Notes: generated by a model from the sequence alone, not told the origin. A stretch of 64,000 bases of DNA from Isoetes taiwanensis (GCA_021234155.1 JAJEKV010000066.1:3227457-3291456); one strand, 5' to 3'. Positions 13,178 through 26,319 are shown, counted from the first letter of the stretch. A program made the numbers and translations.

Positions 13178-13753
13178 TTAAACTCTCTTCCCTGCTTCAA
13201 AAGCTCTGACCTCTGCTTCAAAACCTCTGGCCTCTGCTTCAAAACCTCCTCGATCTAAAACGATCTTCCAAAATGGTTGCCTGGCTCGAAAAACCTTTTT
13301 CCAACAATGTTGTATCTCACCTCTCCGTTCTCTGTCCGAACAAAAGGAAAATAGAAGCAGAACAGAAGATAAAGATCTTTCAAACTCAAAATAACCTTTA
13401 GCAACAAGATTAAGCGGAAACACTAAAAAACTCGTCCATTGTAAGCAAATATCCGCTCCATAGGTAGCTCCAAGCTCCAGCAGCACAAAAAAAACAAAAA
13501 AGTTTGCAAGCGCCTCGACGACGACGGAGATCGCCATCGCCGAAGCTCCGGAAGTTCGCCATCGCCGAAGCTCGAAAAGGAAAAAAAAATGACGAAAAAA
13601 GGGAAAAATACTATTTCCTTTTTGGATCGCCGGAATTTCACCTTCCCGGTTTCGATGAGGGAGCCGGGTTGTCGCGGTTTCCTGTCGCCGGCGAGGCCCA
13701 GCGCCGCCGCCGCTTTTCTGGCCGGAACCGCCAACCGACAGGTTCCCTAGCAC
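13178..13753 (-). other. Unsupported 191-codon open frame in a GC-richer island
   Basis: The frame is open from 13,753 to 13,178 in a locally GC-rich patch with duplicated words (ATCGCCGAAGCTC at about 13,540 and 13,562) and a 15-bp unit CCTCTGCTTCAAAAC repeated near 13,200-13,250. That unit gives the protein a repeated Phe-Glu-Ala-Glu C-terminus. A hydrophobic central stretch could be a membrane segment. I recognise no family. It may be chance or a first exon. Confidence 0.15.
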
Positions 13754-13935
13754 ATATCCCTAAACGAATGCCAAAAAAATGTATTGCTTCACAAAATTTG
13801 TGCTCTTTTGCTTTAACTCTTTTAATTTTAATCTCCTTCATTTAGTTACTTTTTAACTCTTGATTTTAATCTGCCTAGTTTAATTACTTTTTGTTCCTAT
13901 AGTATATGCTTTTGTTCCTATTCTGTATACAAGAA

Positions 13936-14044
13936 TTTCATTCTAGTTTCAATTCTACTGTGAAAGGCTTGCCTACGTGCATTACTCTGGAATACAGGAG
14001 GCATGCTTGGCAAAACCGCGAATTGAAAACTAGAATGAAATTGC
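13936..14044. repeat. Inverted repeat, about 22-bp arms
   Basis: AATTTCATTCTAGTTTCAAT at 13,936 is matched by its reverse complement (one extra base) at about 14,022-14,044, enclosing about 65 bases. A third fragment, CATTCTAGTTTCAGATGAAG, follows at about 14,095. It could be a small MITE. Confidence 0.55.
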
Positions 14045-15223
14045 TTTGAAAACATTGCCCACGCAGCAAAAGCACTTAAGAATCGATCCTCATCCATTCT
14101 AGTTTCAGATGAAGGCGTGCCACGTGGCGATGTTTCAAAACACGAGTGCAAGTAAGAATTTTTGCTGAGCGACGGAGCTAATACTGCGAGCTGTTGCGAC
14201 GTTTTTACTTGAGCATTCCGGCCCCTTTACCCTGCATTCCAAAAGTTTACTTTGCATTCTGATGGTTTTTACTGGGCGCAAAATGATTCTTAAGTTTTTT
14301 CCATGTAACAAGAAAGGCAAGTAGATTGCCTTTCCTGTATACATAAACAGGTATCCGCGTTTGGTTCAAACTATTACTAGCATTCCTGAAAAGAAATGGT
14401 TGGGCCCAACTCTGCGTGCTATATATCTAACTTGTCTGACCACGTTTTAGAACAAGCTCAAAATCAGAACATAAGACTAAAAAGACGATAGGAGTTCAGA
14501 TTCATCAACCGTAAATCTTGCTAGAATGTTCATATATAAAATTTAATCTTTTGTAAATCGGATTGATTGTGCCATTTATTGTTTGTACCATGAGTTCACA
14601 GGAGAATTGAACCATTTTTATAATATGATGTGCTTCAATGCCAGGTTCAATAGCATAATAGCATATTTAGGATCACCTTTGACATCTACGATCACTAAAT
14701 ATCCATGAAGAAATTTATCACAGAAGATTTATTACAAGTTCCACACGCAGCATTTCGACCTCAGAATCGCCTAGTCTACGCAAGCTCAAGAACTCAATAA
14801 TCAGAAATACCCGTTGATTTTGATAATCAAAGAGTGCTTTAATTCCAAAACATGCTCTGGCAAAATGTGTCTTTTGACTCTTAATGATACAGACAGATTA
14901 CGGTCATAAACAAGTTTCTAAAAAACAGTTCCATTAAAAATAGATCACAAGCTAACACGTTAACCAAAATTTCTCATCATACTTCACAAACTTCAGCATT
15001 AACTGGGGCATAAAAACTCATATGCCCAACATATCCTTATATACCCTCCTATCAAAAAACCAGGGCAGCATTACGCTGCAATATCATGTAAAAGACCATC
15101 CATGCTCTGGCTGAAACCTGTTTTTGCTTTTCCCTAGTGTTAAACTACTAACTGCAGGAACAGATAATAAATAGGAATGACCAAATTACCTACACAGGCA
15201 ACACCATCATAAGCAGACAGTGT
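14045..15223. other. 3' flank of eIF4A, no gene seen
   Basis: AT-rich sequence with no recognisable gene. The first few hundred bases below 15,224 probably include the eIF4A 3' UTR. I cannot identify the polyadenylation site with confidence. Confidence 0.4.
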
Positions 15224-16753
15224 TCAAAGAAGATCAGCAATAGTGTTTGGCAGTTCTTCAATGACCGTGTTGTAGAACCTTTGGATATCCTGCAGCATTC
15301 TTTCATCCTCCTTTGTAACAAAGTTGATTGCAACACCCTTCCTCCCAAAACGACCACTACGACCAATACGATGTAGGTAATTCTCTGGTTGAGTCGGCAA
15401 ATCATAATTGATAACCAATGAAACCTGCTGAACGTCAATACCACGAGCTAAAAGATCTGTTGTTATCAGAACCCGTGAAGAACCTGATCGGAACTCACGC
15501 ATAATGATATCACGAGTGTTCTGGTCCATATCTCCATGAGTTGCAGAAACAGTATGATCTCGGCTTCTCATCTTATCAGTTAGCCAATCAACCTTTCTTC
15601 TTGTGTTGCAGAAAATGACACTTTGAGTTATTGCAAGTGTCTCATAAAGATCACACAAGGTGTCGAGCTTCCAATCCTCACGGTCCACATTGACATAAAA
15701 CTGCTTAATACCTTCAAGGGTTAGTTCATCCCTCTTTACCAAAATTCTTACAGGCTTGTTCATAAACTTTCTTGTTATTTCCAAGGCCTCTGGAGGCATG
15801 GTAGCCGAGAATACTCCAACCTGAATCTTGGGAGGAAGCAGCTGAAAAAAAAATATAAATCTGAAATACAAAACAGAAGGATGAACAAAATATAGAACAT
15901 ATAAAATGCCCTGGAATTAAATTAGAAAAATACCTGGTCCTTGAAACCTCTTGACAGCATTTCATCGGCCTCATCTAAAACAAAAATTTTGATATACTCA
16001 GGACGAAGAGCACGTCGTCTAAGCATATCATACACCCTCCCAGGAGTTCCAACAACTACATGAACTCCACTCTGCAATGTTCGCTGATCCTGGCGTACAT
16101 CTGTTCCACCAACACAAGCATGTACCTTCACTTGCAAGTAATCGCCAAGAGCTCTCATAACTTTCTCAATCTGCTGGGCAAGCTCTCTAGTCGGAGCAAG
16201 CACTAATGCCTGGCACTCAACTAGGTTATAGTCCAATTGTTGCAGAATTCCAGAGCAGAAAGTTGCAGTTTTTCCGGTTCCCGATTGGGCCTGTTGAATA
16301 ACATCAAGTCCCTTGCAGAAAGGAACTATTCCGCGCTGCTGAATTGTAGAAGGCTTTTCAAAACCTGTTCCAAATAAATAAATAATAAGTCAGACTTGTC
16401 AGGAAGACCAAGCCTGTATATTCAGTCACAAGGTCACAACAAGCAACATAAGCCCAGCAAATTACCATACCATAGGCATAAATGCCTCTTAAGAGATTCT
16501 CTTGAAGACCCATAGAATCAAACGTGTCATGAGACTCCTCCCATGTAGAAATAACATCCTCGCCACCTTCCAACCTGTTCAGTACATAATCAAGTAAATA
16601 TACATTTATCTCCAACTTCAAAGAAAAGCGGTATCAATCTGATGCATCATATTATGTGCAACTAATAAGATACACATAAACTTACGCATTTTCCATTTTA
16701 GAATCATAAGAACGAGGGTCGAACTGAGAGCCTTCTGGTGCCATTCCCGCCAT
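15224..16753 (-). CDS. EIF4A: Eukaryotic initiation factor 4A (DEAD-box RNA helicase), four coding exons, frame problem at exon 4
   Basis: ATP-dependent RNA helicase of the cap-binding eIF4F complex; unwinds 5' leaders during translation initiation. Exons read on the minus strand: 16686-16753, 16471-16574, 15934-16364, 15224-15841, all with GT-AG borders, giving 406 residues against about 413 usual. Visible motifs: Q-motif with [13 protein letters not shown] (about residues 80-87), PTRELA, TPGR, DEAD (188-191), SAT (213-215), [21 protein letters not shown], and the C-terminal ADLL. The [12 protein letters not shown] start marks plant eIF4A-1/2 rather than eIF4A-III. Oddity: the six residues normally joining GFKDQ to LLPPK are absent. 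The bases that should encode them (15842-15860) are 19 long instead of 18 and contain a T9 run ending in CAG. Using the upstream acceptor shifts the frame; using the second restores it but deletes the six residues. Confidence 0.93.
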
Positions 16754-17400
16754 TGTTCAGTGTAGAAATTTCCTGTAATAAATAAACCGAAATTTAGACT
16801 GTATGCAAGATGCCATACAGAAAAATGATTGAAGTTACTTAGTTTTAAGACCTAAGGCGTCCGTTTGGATCTAATAACCCCATAAATGCTCACAAGCGCA
16901 ACCAGGCATCAAGGGCACAAAGCTTACAAAGCAAAGCATTACAGTTTCTAATCCATGAAGCGCCATATTCTTTAAACGGTAAGCATATTTCAAAGCGCAT
17001 AGCAGAACAATCTTTAATTAAACTCACATCAAATGCTAAACAAAAGGCGACAAGAAAGCTACAGCAATGAATCAAAAAAGGAAGGATCGAGCCCAATGAG
17101 TCCGGCGATGAAGGCGAAGCACAAAGGCCGGCCCGGAGCTCAAAAGATGCGGGGAAAAAAAACAGAACCAAACCCAAGGAGACAGATCTACATCTTCGCC
17201 ATACCTAGAACAGATTTGTCGAAAAACGGCGAGAGTCGATCGCTGCGGCGATTGCTAGTCCAAGGACAAGCAAACAAAGTCGAAGCTGAGGAACAAAGGC
17301 CCTACATACTCATCTGTGGCACCTTTTCTGGACGGCTGGGATGGGGCCTCAGTGCGGCCGATCAAATCCGGACCGTTGGGCGCACGTGAGGTAGGGCATC
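16754..17400 (-). promoter_or_regulatory. eIF4A 5' UTR intron and likely leader exon
   Basis: Immediately upstream of the ATG (read on the minus strand) is an acceptor TTATTACAG followed by GAAATTTCTACACTGAACA. The leader is therefore spliced, as is usual for plant eIF4A genes. A candidate donor (CTAG-GTATGG) lies at about 17,200, with a GC-richer leader exon at about 17,205-17,330. This part is inference. I see no definite TATA box. Confidence 0.4.
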
Positions 17401-20400
17401 AAAGATAGGGCAGCCTTTTGGTTTGGGCGGTTGAGATTGCGATAGGGTTGGGGCTGCAAAATCTGCCACGGAGGATGCCACGTGGCGATGACGTGTCTTT
17501 ATTCGGCCTTTGGTTTTTCCATCTTGGGACGTATTTAATCGGTTTTTTATGTCCATTGCCATATTGAAAACAAAGGTTATATTATACAATGGTTATATTA
17601 TACATATGTCAGCCCCTCTTCATTCTCTAGCATTGCCTCATTGTTGATACCCTCATCCTAATGCTCTCTTGCCGCCCACAGCAGAATAATAGTAAAACAG
17701 AGGATTCTGCCAGTCTCCAGCTTGACAACTGCCCTATATTCTGTTAAAGGATCCAATCTCGTTCATTCAAAGTGGAATGAAGGGTGTAACCAGAGCCGTT
17801 CACTTACGTCAAAGTGAAACCCAGGAATTTGTTCCGTGTATTACTAATGGGTAACTAAGCATATGCTTATCAAGCCCTTATTTAGGAGATGCGTCAAAGT
17901 CCACATGGGCTTTTTATATATTTATTTATACAAATTTATCGCCAAGGCCAAAGCGCCAAACATTTTTCTCCAACTCCAAAAAAGAAGTTTTGTGATAAGT
18001 CGAATAGATCTCAATTCTAGACATCTTGAGATGCAAAAGAACATGCAAGAGTTGAACCTTGGGATTCGTCTACAAATCTTTAGCCAAAAAGGTCTGATAC
18101 TAAGTTTGCAAATAGAAAAGTCTTTGATAATGGCATGGGTTTCAATGTTGCATCCGCTTAAATATGCTCAGTGGGTACGTAAGAAAAGAAATCGATCTGT
18201 ATGGTCCTAAAATATGAACAGAAGGATTTCAAGTTTGAGCAAAAATTTTTACACTATGCTCTGTTGCCTGTGATACAATTTTCTCCTTTATGATTGATTA
18301 GATATTTTGAAATTGAATTACTGAAAAATCTTTAAAAGTATAAGGAATAGATCCTAGGAGGGTAACAATATTGCAGGTTCAGATTTACACTGCATATTTA
18401 AGATCATCGTGGAAATCGTGGCCACTAATGCCATACTCATGCCTAACTATGTTCCTTCCATGACATAGGCTCTTCGCTATGACATAGGCTCTTCGATACC
18501 ATGTGATAGCCACTTGGCCTACATCTCCCTTGTGAGAATGGATGCTCCAAATGTGAAATACCTTTTAAAAGATGTCTCAAATGTCAGAAAAGAAGTTGAA
18601 TGAGTTACAGATGCCAGTTGCCTCTGCAAATGGAACATACACATTATAGCTTCAAAATAGAGTTCTTTCTTTGTCATGGACACACTAATTTTGACATAAT
18701 CAACAAACAAAAATGAGTTCAGGGGGCTATACTTACTGCTCTCCAAGATGAGAAACATGGGCCATATCATATATATACTGATGCAAATTCTCCATAAATG
18801 GAATAACTATCCTTCAATCAGTTGCAAAGCATACCTCTTAAAGTTTGGCTTTATAACTTTTACAAATTTAAAGCTGAAACATAGCCGTGGACCTCGCCTC
18901 CCTTGGACAGAAAATGAAAGTATTTGGAATAACATACCATACCAACAGCTTTTCTTCATGGCCAGCCAGGCCATCAATATTCCAGAATTAATATGTACGA
19001 TCTCATGGAGAACAATAAAATGCAATAAGTTAGAATGTCATGTCTTTTACAAATAAATTAGGCAATTAGCCTTTTATGATTTCAGGAAAAGAATTGTACA
19101 GAACAAATACAATTCTTTGAAGGGACCCATTACCAAATCTACTTCGCCTTTGCTCACGATGTTTCACAAACTTTGCATGACGAATTAAGAAAATATGAAG
19201 CCGATTCATATGCGCTTTGAGAGCTCTATTTGGCCACTTCTTTGCAAAGATCAATGTGAATTCATTGCTATGTACGTAACCTTATTTAGCGGTATCCTTT
19301 GTTTCGTTACACTCCGGATGGCACCGCAAAGATGTAGATACCAAGATTTCCAAGCCTCCACATAATGCATAAACATTTTATTCACCTGCAAAATATGGTC
19401 GAACATAAATAAGAAGCTAACTAATTCAATTTCAAAGCTTTTTGAGATTTGTCACCTTCATTTTGATCTTGCATAGTCTCGAATGATTTCTTTGTTCCGC
19501 CCATATATTCTCATTATCAACATGGGCTGCTCCCACTTGCACACCGGAATATCAGAATACTATCTTGTTGTGGACATGTACCGCTTCCATCACATATCAC
19601 ATATATGAGTAGAATCATTGTTGGGGCATGATTCGAATCAACAACCATGTCCGCTCACGAAATTTATGCAAGTCTCGAACACAAATTGTGTCCCATATTG
19701 CAAATAAATTTTTGAAATTGCATGTCCATTTGGTTGAAGGACCGTATGATGCTCGGCACCACTATCGAATCGGATTTCTGCCGATGACTCTTGGTCGGGC
19801 GGCAAAACTTAATTGAAGGCTTTACCTCTGGCCAAGGGTTAGGGTCCAAGCTTTGATTTCGTCCTTTTCATGTGCCCGGGTGAACCTTTTCCACGATCCG
19901 CCATGCCGCTTTGACGAAGGGCCATCCGGTTTTGATGAAGCGCTTTTGATGGAGGGAGATGCGCCGGATGATTCCTAAGAGTCCGGTAGGTTAAAGAACC
20001 GATATTGTTGCGGCGATGGCTATGGCGATTTCATAAGCAACTTTGGATGTAAGGCCCGCGAAAACCGCGTTAGAAACGAAACTTTGTCGGGGCTTTTGTT
20101 TGTCAAACCCATGTTCGAGTGGGCGTTCTGAGAGGCCCATTTTAGGGAAACAAAAACGCGCGAAAAACATCCGCCGACAAAACCAGCGCCAACGCCGGCC
20201 AAAATATCGAGCATAGAGCGGGACGGTTAAAAGCTAGAGGATAGAACAGGGGACGAGCAAAATATAGAAAAAAAAGTCGGATGTTATTCATTTCATCGCA
20301 GCTCGGCTTGCATATTTTCGGCTCGCCCCAAAGGTACCGGGGATTTCCACATGTTGCTCGGTTTTCATCGCCTGTATTTTTGCGAGAATCCGGCAGAAAG

Positions 20401-20872
20401 CCCTATTTTCGCACATATACGAGAGATATTTGCATTCTTAAAATCATCGCGACAAATCGCCAAAATCATTAGACACAGAATGCCCATCTCAAAAACTAAA
20501 AGCTTGGATGGAAATGGGGCGTTCGAAAACACATGCAGACACAACCGAGAGAAGTACCACATATCTTTGGAAGAGTGCCCTTCTTGGGAATGCGGAATGC
20601 CTCATTCGGCGCGGAAGCTTGAAGCTTGGAAGCCATTTTTTGAAACTTCGGAGCGTATTTTCCATAGCCATAACGTGGGTTTTCTTCGACCGGGTTTGGT
20701 TTGGACATCACGCGTGTGGAGTAAAAAATTTTATTTTCTGATTTTAGGAAAACTAAAAATAATGTACGTGTCAAGCTGTGGGCTCTTCTCAGCCCAGAAA
20801 AAATACTTTCTATATTTTTAAGAACAGAAATGCAACTGCCTTATATATGTATTTATTTATATTGTGTTTCCC
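17401..20872. other. Intergenic, no gene recognised
   Basis: About 3.4 kb with short frames only. A small duplication, GACATAGGCTCTTCG, occurs at about 18,462-18,495. A GC-richer patch at 19.86-20.25 kb has no recognisable coding content. Confidence 0.45.
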
Positions 20873-21126
20873 CCTTCCTAGTCTAGGTCGTTTCTTATAT
20901 GTTGAACCACACTAAACATAGAAAAGATAAACAAAATACATGTCTAGATAGATAGATGGTGTAGAATGCAAGTACCTGGTCGCTTTATCTTTCTTTGAGT
21001 CCTAAGGTCGCTTAGTCCTTTCTTATATAGACCACAATAAATGGCAAAAGGCATGCTTCTTTGCCTTTTGTTTTCTGTAAACGTCTGTAAACTTCCAAGG
21101 AAGTTACCTTTTTGCAAAATTAAACG
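20873..21126 (+). repeat. Dispersed direct repeat, copy A
   Basis: Starts near CCTTCCTAGTCTAGG and contains TGAACCACACTAAACATAGA, AGATGG-GTAGAATGCAAGTACC and AGACCACAATAAATGGCAAA. It ends near a GGAAGTTACCTTTTTGC word. The same order of blocks occurs at 24,770-25,050. A shared CCGTGGACGTTAAAAA word at 22,086 and 24,738 suggests that more of the interval is related. Possibly a decayed transposon terminal repeat. Confidence 0.75.
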
Positions 21127-22930
21127 TTTATGATCTAAACATATGTAGGAAGATTCGATTCTTTTATTCTTTGACTACATGAGTGACACTTGGCAAATTT
21201 TGGTGATTCTAATTTCGTTTCTAACATTGCCTATCTTCTTCCTGTGAAATTCTCGGGATAAGAGATTGGAAGCTTTCCATTCAAGGCAAGACTAAGAATT
21301 GCCTAGTGCAACCAAATTCGTTCTTATGAGCCAAATTCGTTCTTTGCTTGCCTTCGAAGGCAAATATCATAAGGAATTAGGGCAAATACCTCCCTCGTTT
21401 AAATTTAAGTTTTCCTTGACTTGCTTTGCCATCACCGGATTTAGGGGAAGCGACTGGTGCTTGTTCTTCAGAATCGTCATATCCAAACTTATCCCTGCTT
21501 GAGGGGATCTATGGGGCGCTGGATATCTGCAGAAGATCGTCGCGCAAAAGCAGGGGTCCTGGCAGGCAAGAAAGGATTGGCACGACAAAGCATTCTGTGG
21601 CAACAATTTTGACATGATTTGTTTCCTTCTGGATCCACCGCTATAGCCAGTCAGGGATGTTCCTGCAGTTGGAAACAAAGGTGTCGACTCAGGAAAATAG
21701 GGTTAATCAAATGATCGTTGAATCACCGCTATGACAAGAGAGTAGTGAAGAGAAAGACATTCCTAGCTTTTCTATTCTATGGCGTCTGTACCATTGGTCG
21801 CCGCTATTGCACCAGGCAAATCGTAGGTAAAATGCACATGCTAGTTTTTTTGCACTTGCAAAGTTCTTTGCCGGATCAGATTGATATGTTCTATGGGGTA
21901 TGGGATAAAGCCTGGAATGGTTGGGGCCCATTAGAAAATGATTTCCTTGAAGGATCTGCCCTTTTGGTGTGTTGGTTATCACTAGAGGGGCTAGTGCGTA
22001 ACATTGACACATTGTCTTCTTTTTTAATCCTAGTAGTAATGATTGTACTAGCCCATTGTATGGGTCCCATGACCTATTGGTCTCCGTGGACGTTAAAAAA
22101 ACTATTCTTCGGATCCAAGGGCAAACTATGGTGCATATGCAGAAAAACACTTTTCATATCAAAGGTTGATTCTCGTTGCTTGGCAACAACTGCCAATCTG
22201 GAAGGGGTGCTTGCTTTACCAAAGATGCATTTAATATGCCTCTTTCAATAGGGATATTTGTCGCCACTACAGAGCAAGAAGCCCTTTAGGGAAAACCAAG
22301 TTTTCCGTTGGCAAATTTTAGAAACTAGCTCATCTATAGTCTGGGAAATGACCCAGAGATAATTTGGGAGGGAAGAAATCAGAGGATTGGGCAGCAGATT
22401 TAGAAATGAAGAACAGCGTGGTGTATCAGCTCAAGCGAGCTTGTGGCTAGTTCATGCTGCAGCAGCAGTGCAGAATATGAGGGAATGGAGAAAACAAAGG
22501 AATGTTGATGCAAATGCGCGGGATAAATGTGATACCTCTGGCAGGAGGATGGCGGGATCGGAAAAGAAGGAATCAACAGAAAGGCATCGATAGATCCGGA
22601 TTGCGGAGCAGCAGAAATTGCGACCTGCAGGGGCAGTTGCTGGAGGATCGCATGCAGGGCATGTGGAAATCAAGCAAAGAAGAATTCATATTATGGTTGC
22701 TTTCTTTTTCAATTTCATTTTCTCATAAATTCTATTACATAATCCCTAAGTAACAAATTGCTAAAAGCGAACTCTAAATTGAAGCTTCAAATCAAACTCC
22801 CTCGATCACTGATCTTTGTATCTTTTCTCGGAGAAGGGTCGTTTACAGGGACGGACATGGAAGGGAAGAGGCCTATGTGATGGGACGAGGAATTTAGTAG
22901 ACAATTAAGTAAAACACATGAATTAAATAA
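21127..22930. other. Intergenic, no gene recognised
   Basis: The frame at 21,718-22,251 (177 codons) lacks any recognisable domain, and the minus strand is open in parallel over the same bases. I treat it as chance. Confidence 0.4.
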
Positions 22931-23708
22931 AGGGCAAATTATAAAAATGCCCTAGTATTTTACTTATATAAAATAACCCCTGTATTCTCATAAATTATAG
23001 AAATGCCCTTGCCTGCCATTTGCTCCGTACCAGACCCAGCCCAAATTCTGTGGAGCTTTCGCCAAAATCGTTGGCAGCCATGGATCTGCAATGGGCCATG
23101 AATCGTTTTTATATGAATGGAACGGAATTGCATGTTTTGTATGAATTGAATGCTTTGTATTCTGAAATGTTATTCTTTCATATTTCATGCTTTGGATTGT
23201 GATTTGGATTGTGCCCAGTCATAGAAGCCCTTCAAATCGATATGATAGAGTCCCCAAATTGCGGGTGAGAATGCAACCGAAACTACAGAAATGTTCCCCG
23301 AATCCATGCTTATATGACGACTTCAATGCTACACAATTTGCCAGTGATGCATTGCATCGTGGGTCCGCCGCAGTTTCTACAGAGAAGCTTCTACACGAAA
23401 GCTTACAGAGGGAATTCAGCTGGCTGATAAATGAGATCTTTCTCAGACACAATGAGCTTTTTACCAGCAGCTTTTGCTGCTAAAGGATATGGAAGATGCA
23501 AGGCAATGCTCTTTGAAAATACTTAAGCCTATATAAGCAAAGCAAAGCAAGCTCAAGCTTCTATGGCGAATCACAAATCCCTGGCTATGCGGTGCACTGT
23601 ATTTTCGGGGATAGGAGCTCGACGTAGGGGTATTTCTATAATTTATGAGAATACTGGGGTATTCTCATAATTTAGATAAAATAGAAGGGCATTTTTATAA
23701 ATTGCCCT
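22931..23708. mobile_element. Non-autonomous TIR DNA element, 778 bp, 7-bp TSD
   Basis: The ends at 22,931-23,012 and 23,627-23,708 are inverted copies of about 82 bp. They begin AGGGCAA-TTATAAAAATGCCC and continue through TATTCTCATAAATTATAGAA. The direct flank TAAATAA occurs at 22,924-22,930 and 23,709-23,715. The interior has no transposase. Long TIRs with a 7-9 bp duplication fit a Mutator- or hAT-like non-autonomous element; I cannot choose between them. Confidence 0.8.
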
Positions 23709-24769
23709 TAAATAAAACACATGTCTACTTGACAAATTTGAGGTCATATTTGCGTTGCGAGTAACTTTGAGATACTTGCAACTCTGAATTGCGCTGATTG
23801 TTATTGTCATCAATCTAGATATAACAATGGACATTTGAAAGTCAATTGATCTTAACATTGGGGTTGTATTGGACATGTATTGAATATTAATGGCATTATG
23901 ATGGTCAATAATTCTTGTTTGTCCTACTTTTTAGGCTATTGCAATTGCACGACTAGATGGTGTGCTTATTCTATGTGGTAAGAGGGGGAAGAGAAGAGAA
24001 TTATCCAAAGGCCAAGTCGAGAAAGAAAAATGTTCGCGGCGTCGAGAGAAAAATGTTCGCGGCGGCAAGGCCGCCGCAATAAATTTCTTGTATATTTATA
24101 TTGTGTTTTTCCTTTATTTCTTGTATATTTATATTGTGTTTTGTGCATCATCTATATCCCCTTCGGCGCGGCGCTTAAGCGCTGGCGCTACCGCCAGGCG
24201 CCGCCGAGGCCCCGCCCGGCGATGCGCTGGATCGGATGGCGTTGGAGCGGCTGGGCGGATGGCGACCTTTGTGTGTGCTCGGGTGGGATGTCCGCCGCGC
24301 TTTTATACTGGGGTGCCGGGCGCCTTTGGCGCAGGGTCGGAGGATAGGTGAGGAGGCACCTCCGATGGGCTTACTTTCCCGAAGCGGTTTTTTTCCGAAG
24401 CGCCGCCTTCCTGCTGCCTGGGCGATTGGGCGTTGAAGGCTCGCTTTTCCGGCCCCGATTGAAGAGGTTACTGATTGGGCCGCTTGGTGAAGCCTTGTCT
24501 AGCTGGAGGTATGAAGGTATGCTTGTTGCTTGTGCAACGAAATGGATTTTGGATCGGTGGAGCAGCCATAGTCATCCCGGCAAACGTTTTTCCCTGTGGT
24601 TTTAATCCCGTCGGGATGGTTGTGTTCTAGCTCACGTTGTGCTTTGGTTTAAGGGCTTCGGCCCATGTTCTTGTTTGGACTTCGGTCCAGGACTTCGGTC
24701 CCTTATGTACTTGGTCCCATAACCCGATTGGGTTCCGTGGACGTTAAAAATTTTTTCCTTCCTTCCTTC
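23709..24769. other. Intergenic with short tandem duplications and a GC-rich patch
   Basis: A 23-bp duplication, GAGAAAAATGTTCGCGGCG, occurs at about 24,022-24,065. A 34-bp duplication containing TTTCTTGTATATTTATATTG occurs at about 24,083-24,150. A GC-rich patch with CGCTTAAGCGCTGGCGC follows at 24,160-24,460. No gene recognised. A short (TTCC)n run precedes the 24,770 repeat. Confidence 0.5.
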
Positions 24770-25050
24770 CTTCCTTTCCTAGCCTAAGTCATGTCTTATA
24801 TATTGAACCACACTAAACATAGAAAAGAGAAACAAAATACATGTCTACATAGATAGAAGATGTAGAATGCAAGTACCTGGCCGCTTTATCTTTCTTTGAC
24901 TCCTAAAGTCGTTTAGATTTCTTCAAGTCTTGAAAAAGAATATCCTTTCTTATATAGACCACAATAAATGGCAAAAGGCGTGCTGCTTTGCCTTTTGTTT
25001 TTTGTAAACGTCTAGAATCTTCCAAGGAAGTTACCTTTTCACAAAATCAA
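24770..25050 (+). repeat. Dispersed direct repeat, copy B
   Basis: Partner of 20,873-21,126 in the same orientation. It has an extra about 28-bp insertion after the GTCGTTTAG word and scattered substitutions. Confidence 0.75.
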
Positions 25051-26319
25051 ATGTTTGAGATCTTCCACGGAAAGAGTCGTTACCTGTCGTTCTGGCTTCG
25101 TCTCCAATCAGGTTGTGCGACATGTCACGTCTTTAAAAATTGGAAATCAAGTGGAAGAAAAAACACTATGATTCTGATTTCATGACAGTTTTACCTTCGA
25201 ACCTTCAGTTCAGCATCCCAGAATGGCAAGTAAGGATCGCTTTTTATTTAGTAAAATGCTTTTTACTATGGATTTTGGGAAAGAAACCAGGGTTTTGCGT
25301 GGGTTGCCTTAGTTTCTTCCTCGGAGTCAGGGTAAAGAGGCTTTCTCTTATCCGAAAGTTACCTTTTTGCAACAAGTCTTAATTTGAATAAGTATAGGGG
25401 AGAGGACACTTCAGCAGAATTTTTATCTAAATTTGATAATGTCCTCCTCCTCCCTCAGCATGGCCTTCCTTTCCATAAGGACCAACTAGATCATGCCACA
25501 TGTCCTTAAATGTCCCTTGCATTATGACTAGAAATGTTCTTGCCCAATTCAGTATGTTTGGTTCTGGCCTAGCTCAAATTAACAGGCTTGCCATGCCCTC
25601 ACCATGCATAATGGCATGTGCATGAACATTAGCACGACCATAATATAGTTGATGGTGCCTCCTCCTCTTAGATAATGTAGTTGATGTTTCCTCTTCTCCT
25701 CCTGTTGTATTGAATAATACACAGGAGCATTTTGTGCACTGAAATAGTATACATATTGAGTTTCCAAAACAAGAATGTCATGAAAGAAGTAATGAAGAGT
25801 GATTGATTTGAATTCTACCATCAACAATGCCAAATAGCAAGAAGATCTAGACAATGCTCTCTCCAAGATGAGATTTCATGCTCATGTGTACATTATTAAG
25901 GCATCCCGTCTTAGCATTCAGCATCCAACTCCCAATGTATTATGGAATTCACAGTGGCGGATGTAGTGATAAAAGTTGTCATAATCCGCAAGGAGCGAAA
26001 TTGAGAGGCACTTTGTTATATGTGGACTATGGCCTCAACCCTTTACAGCAAGAGTCACATCGACATGAACTTGCTTCAGTGAGGGACATAAGAAACACTA
26101 GTGGTGTCGTTGTCCACCACTGGTTCAAGGAAATGTACAAATTTTCCATCCACCTAAACATAATGTAGCAGACCTTGTACAGAAGGATACAACTAGACCA
26201 TCTGCTATAGTACAGTTCCTCAAGCAAGCATTGCTACAACACATGACGCAAGTGCTACTGTTGTTGTTGCTGCTACTGCATATACAACCATTCAGTATAT
26301 TGCACTACTGCAACTGCAC
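25051..26319. other. Intergenic, no gene recognised
   Basis: No conserved protein or structured RNA seen. Short frames only. Confidence 0.4.

Noticed and set aside
15224-16753. eIF4A-III (exon junction complex helicase)
   Set aside because: The [12 protein letters not shown] start, [21 protein letters not shown] context and ADLL end fit eIF4A-1/2. Only single residues resemble eIF4A-III.
21718-22251. A 177-codon open frame
   Set aside because: No domain, the opposite strand is also open over most of it, and it lies in repeat-rich intergenic DNA.
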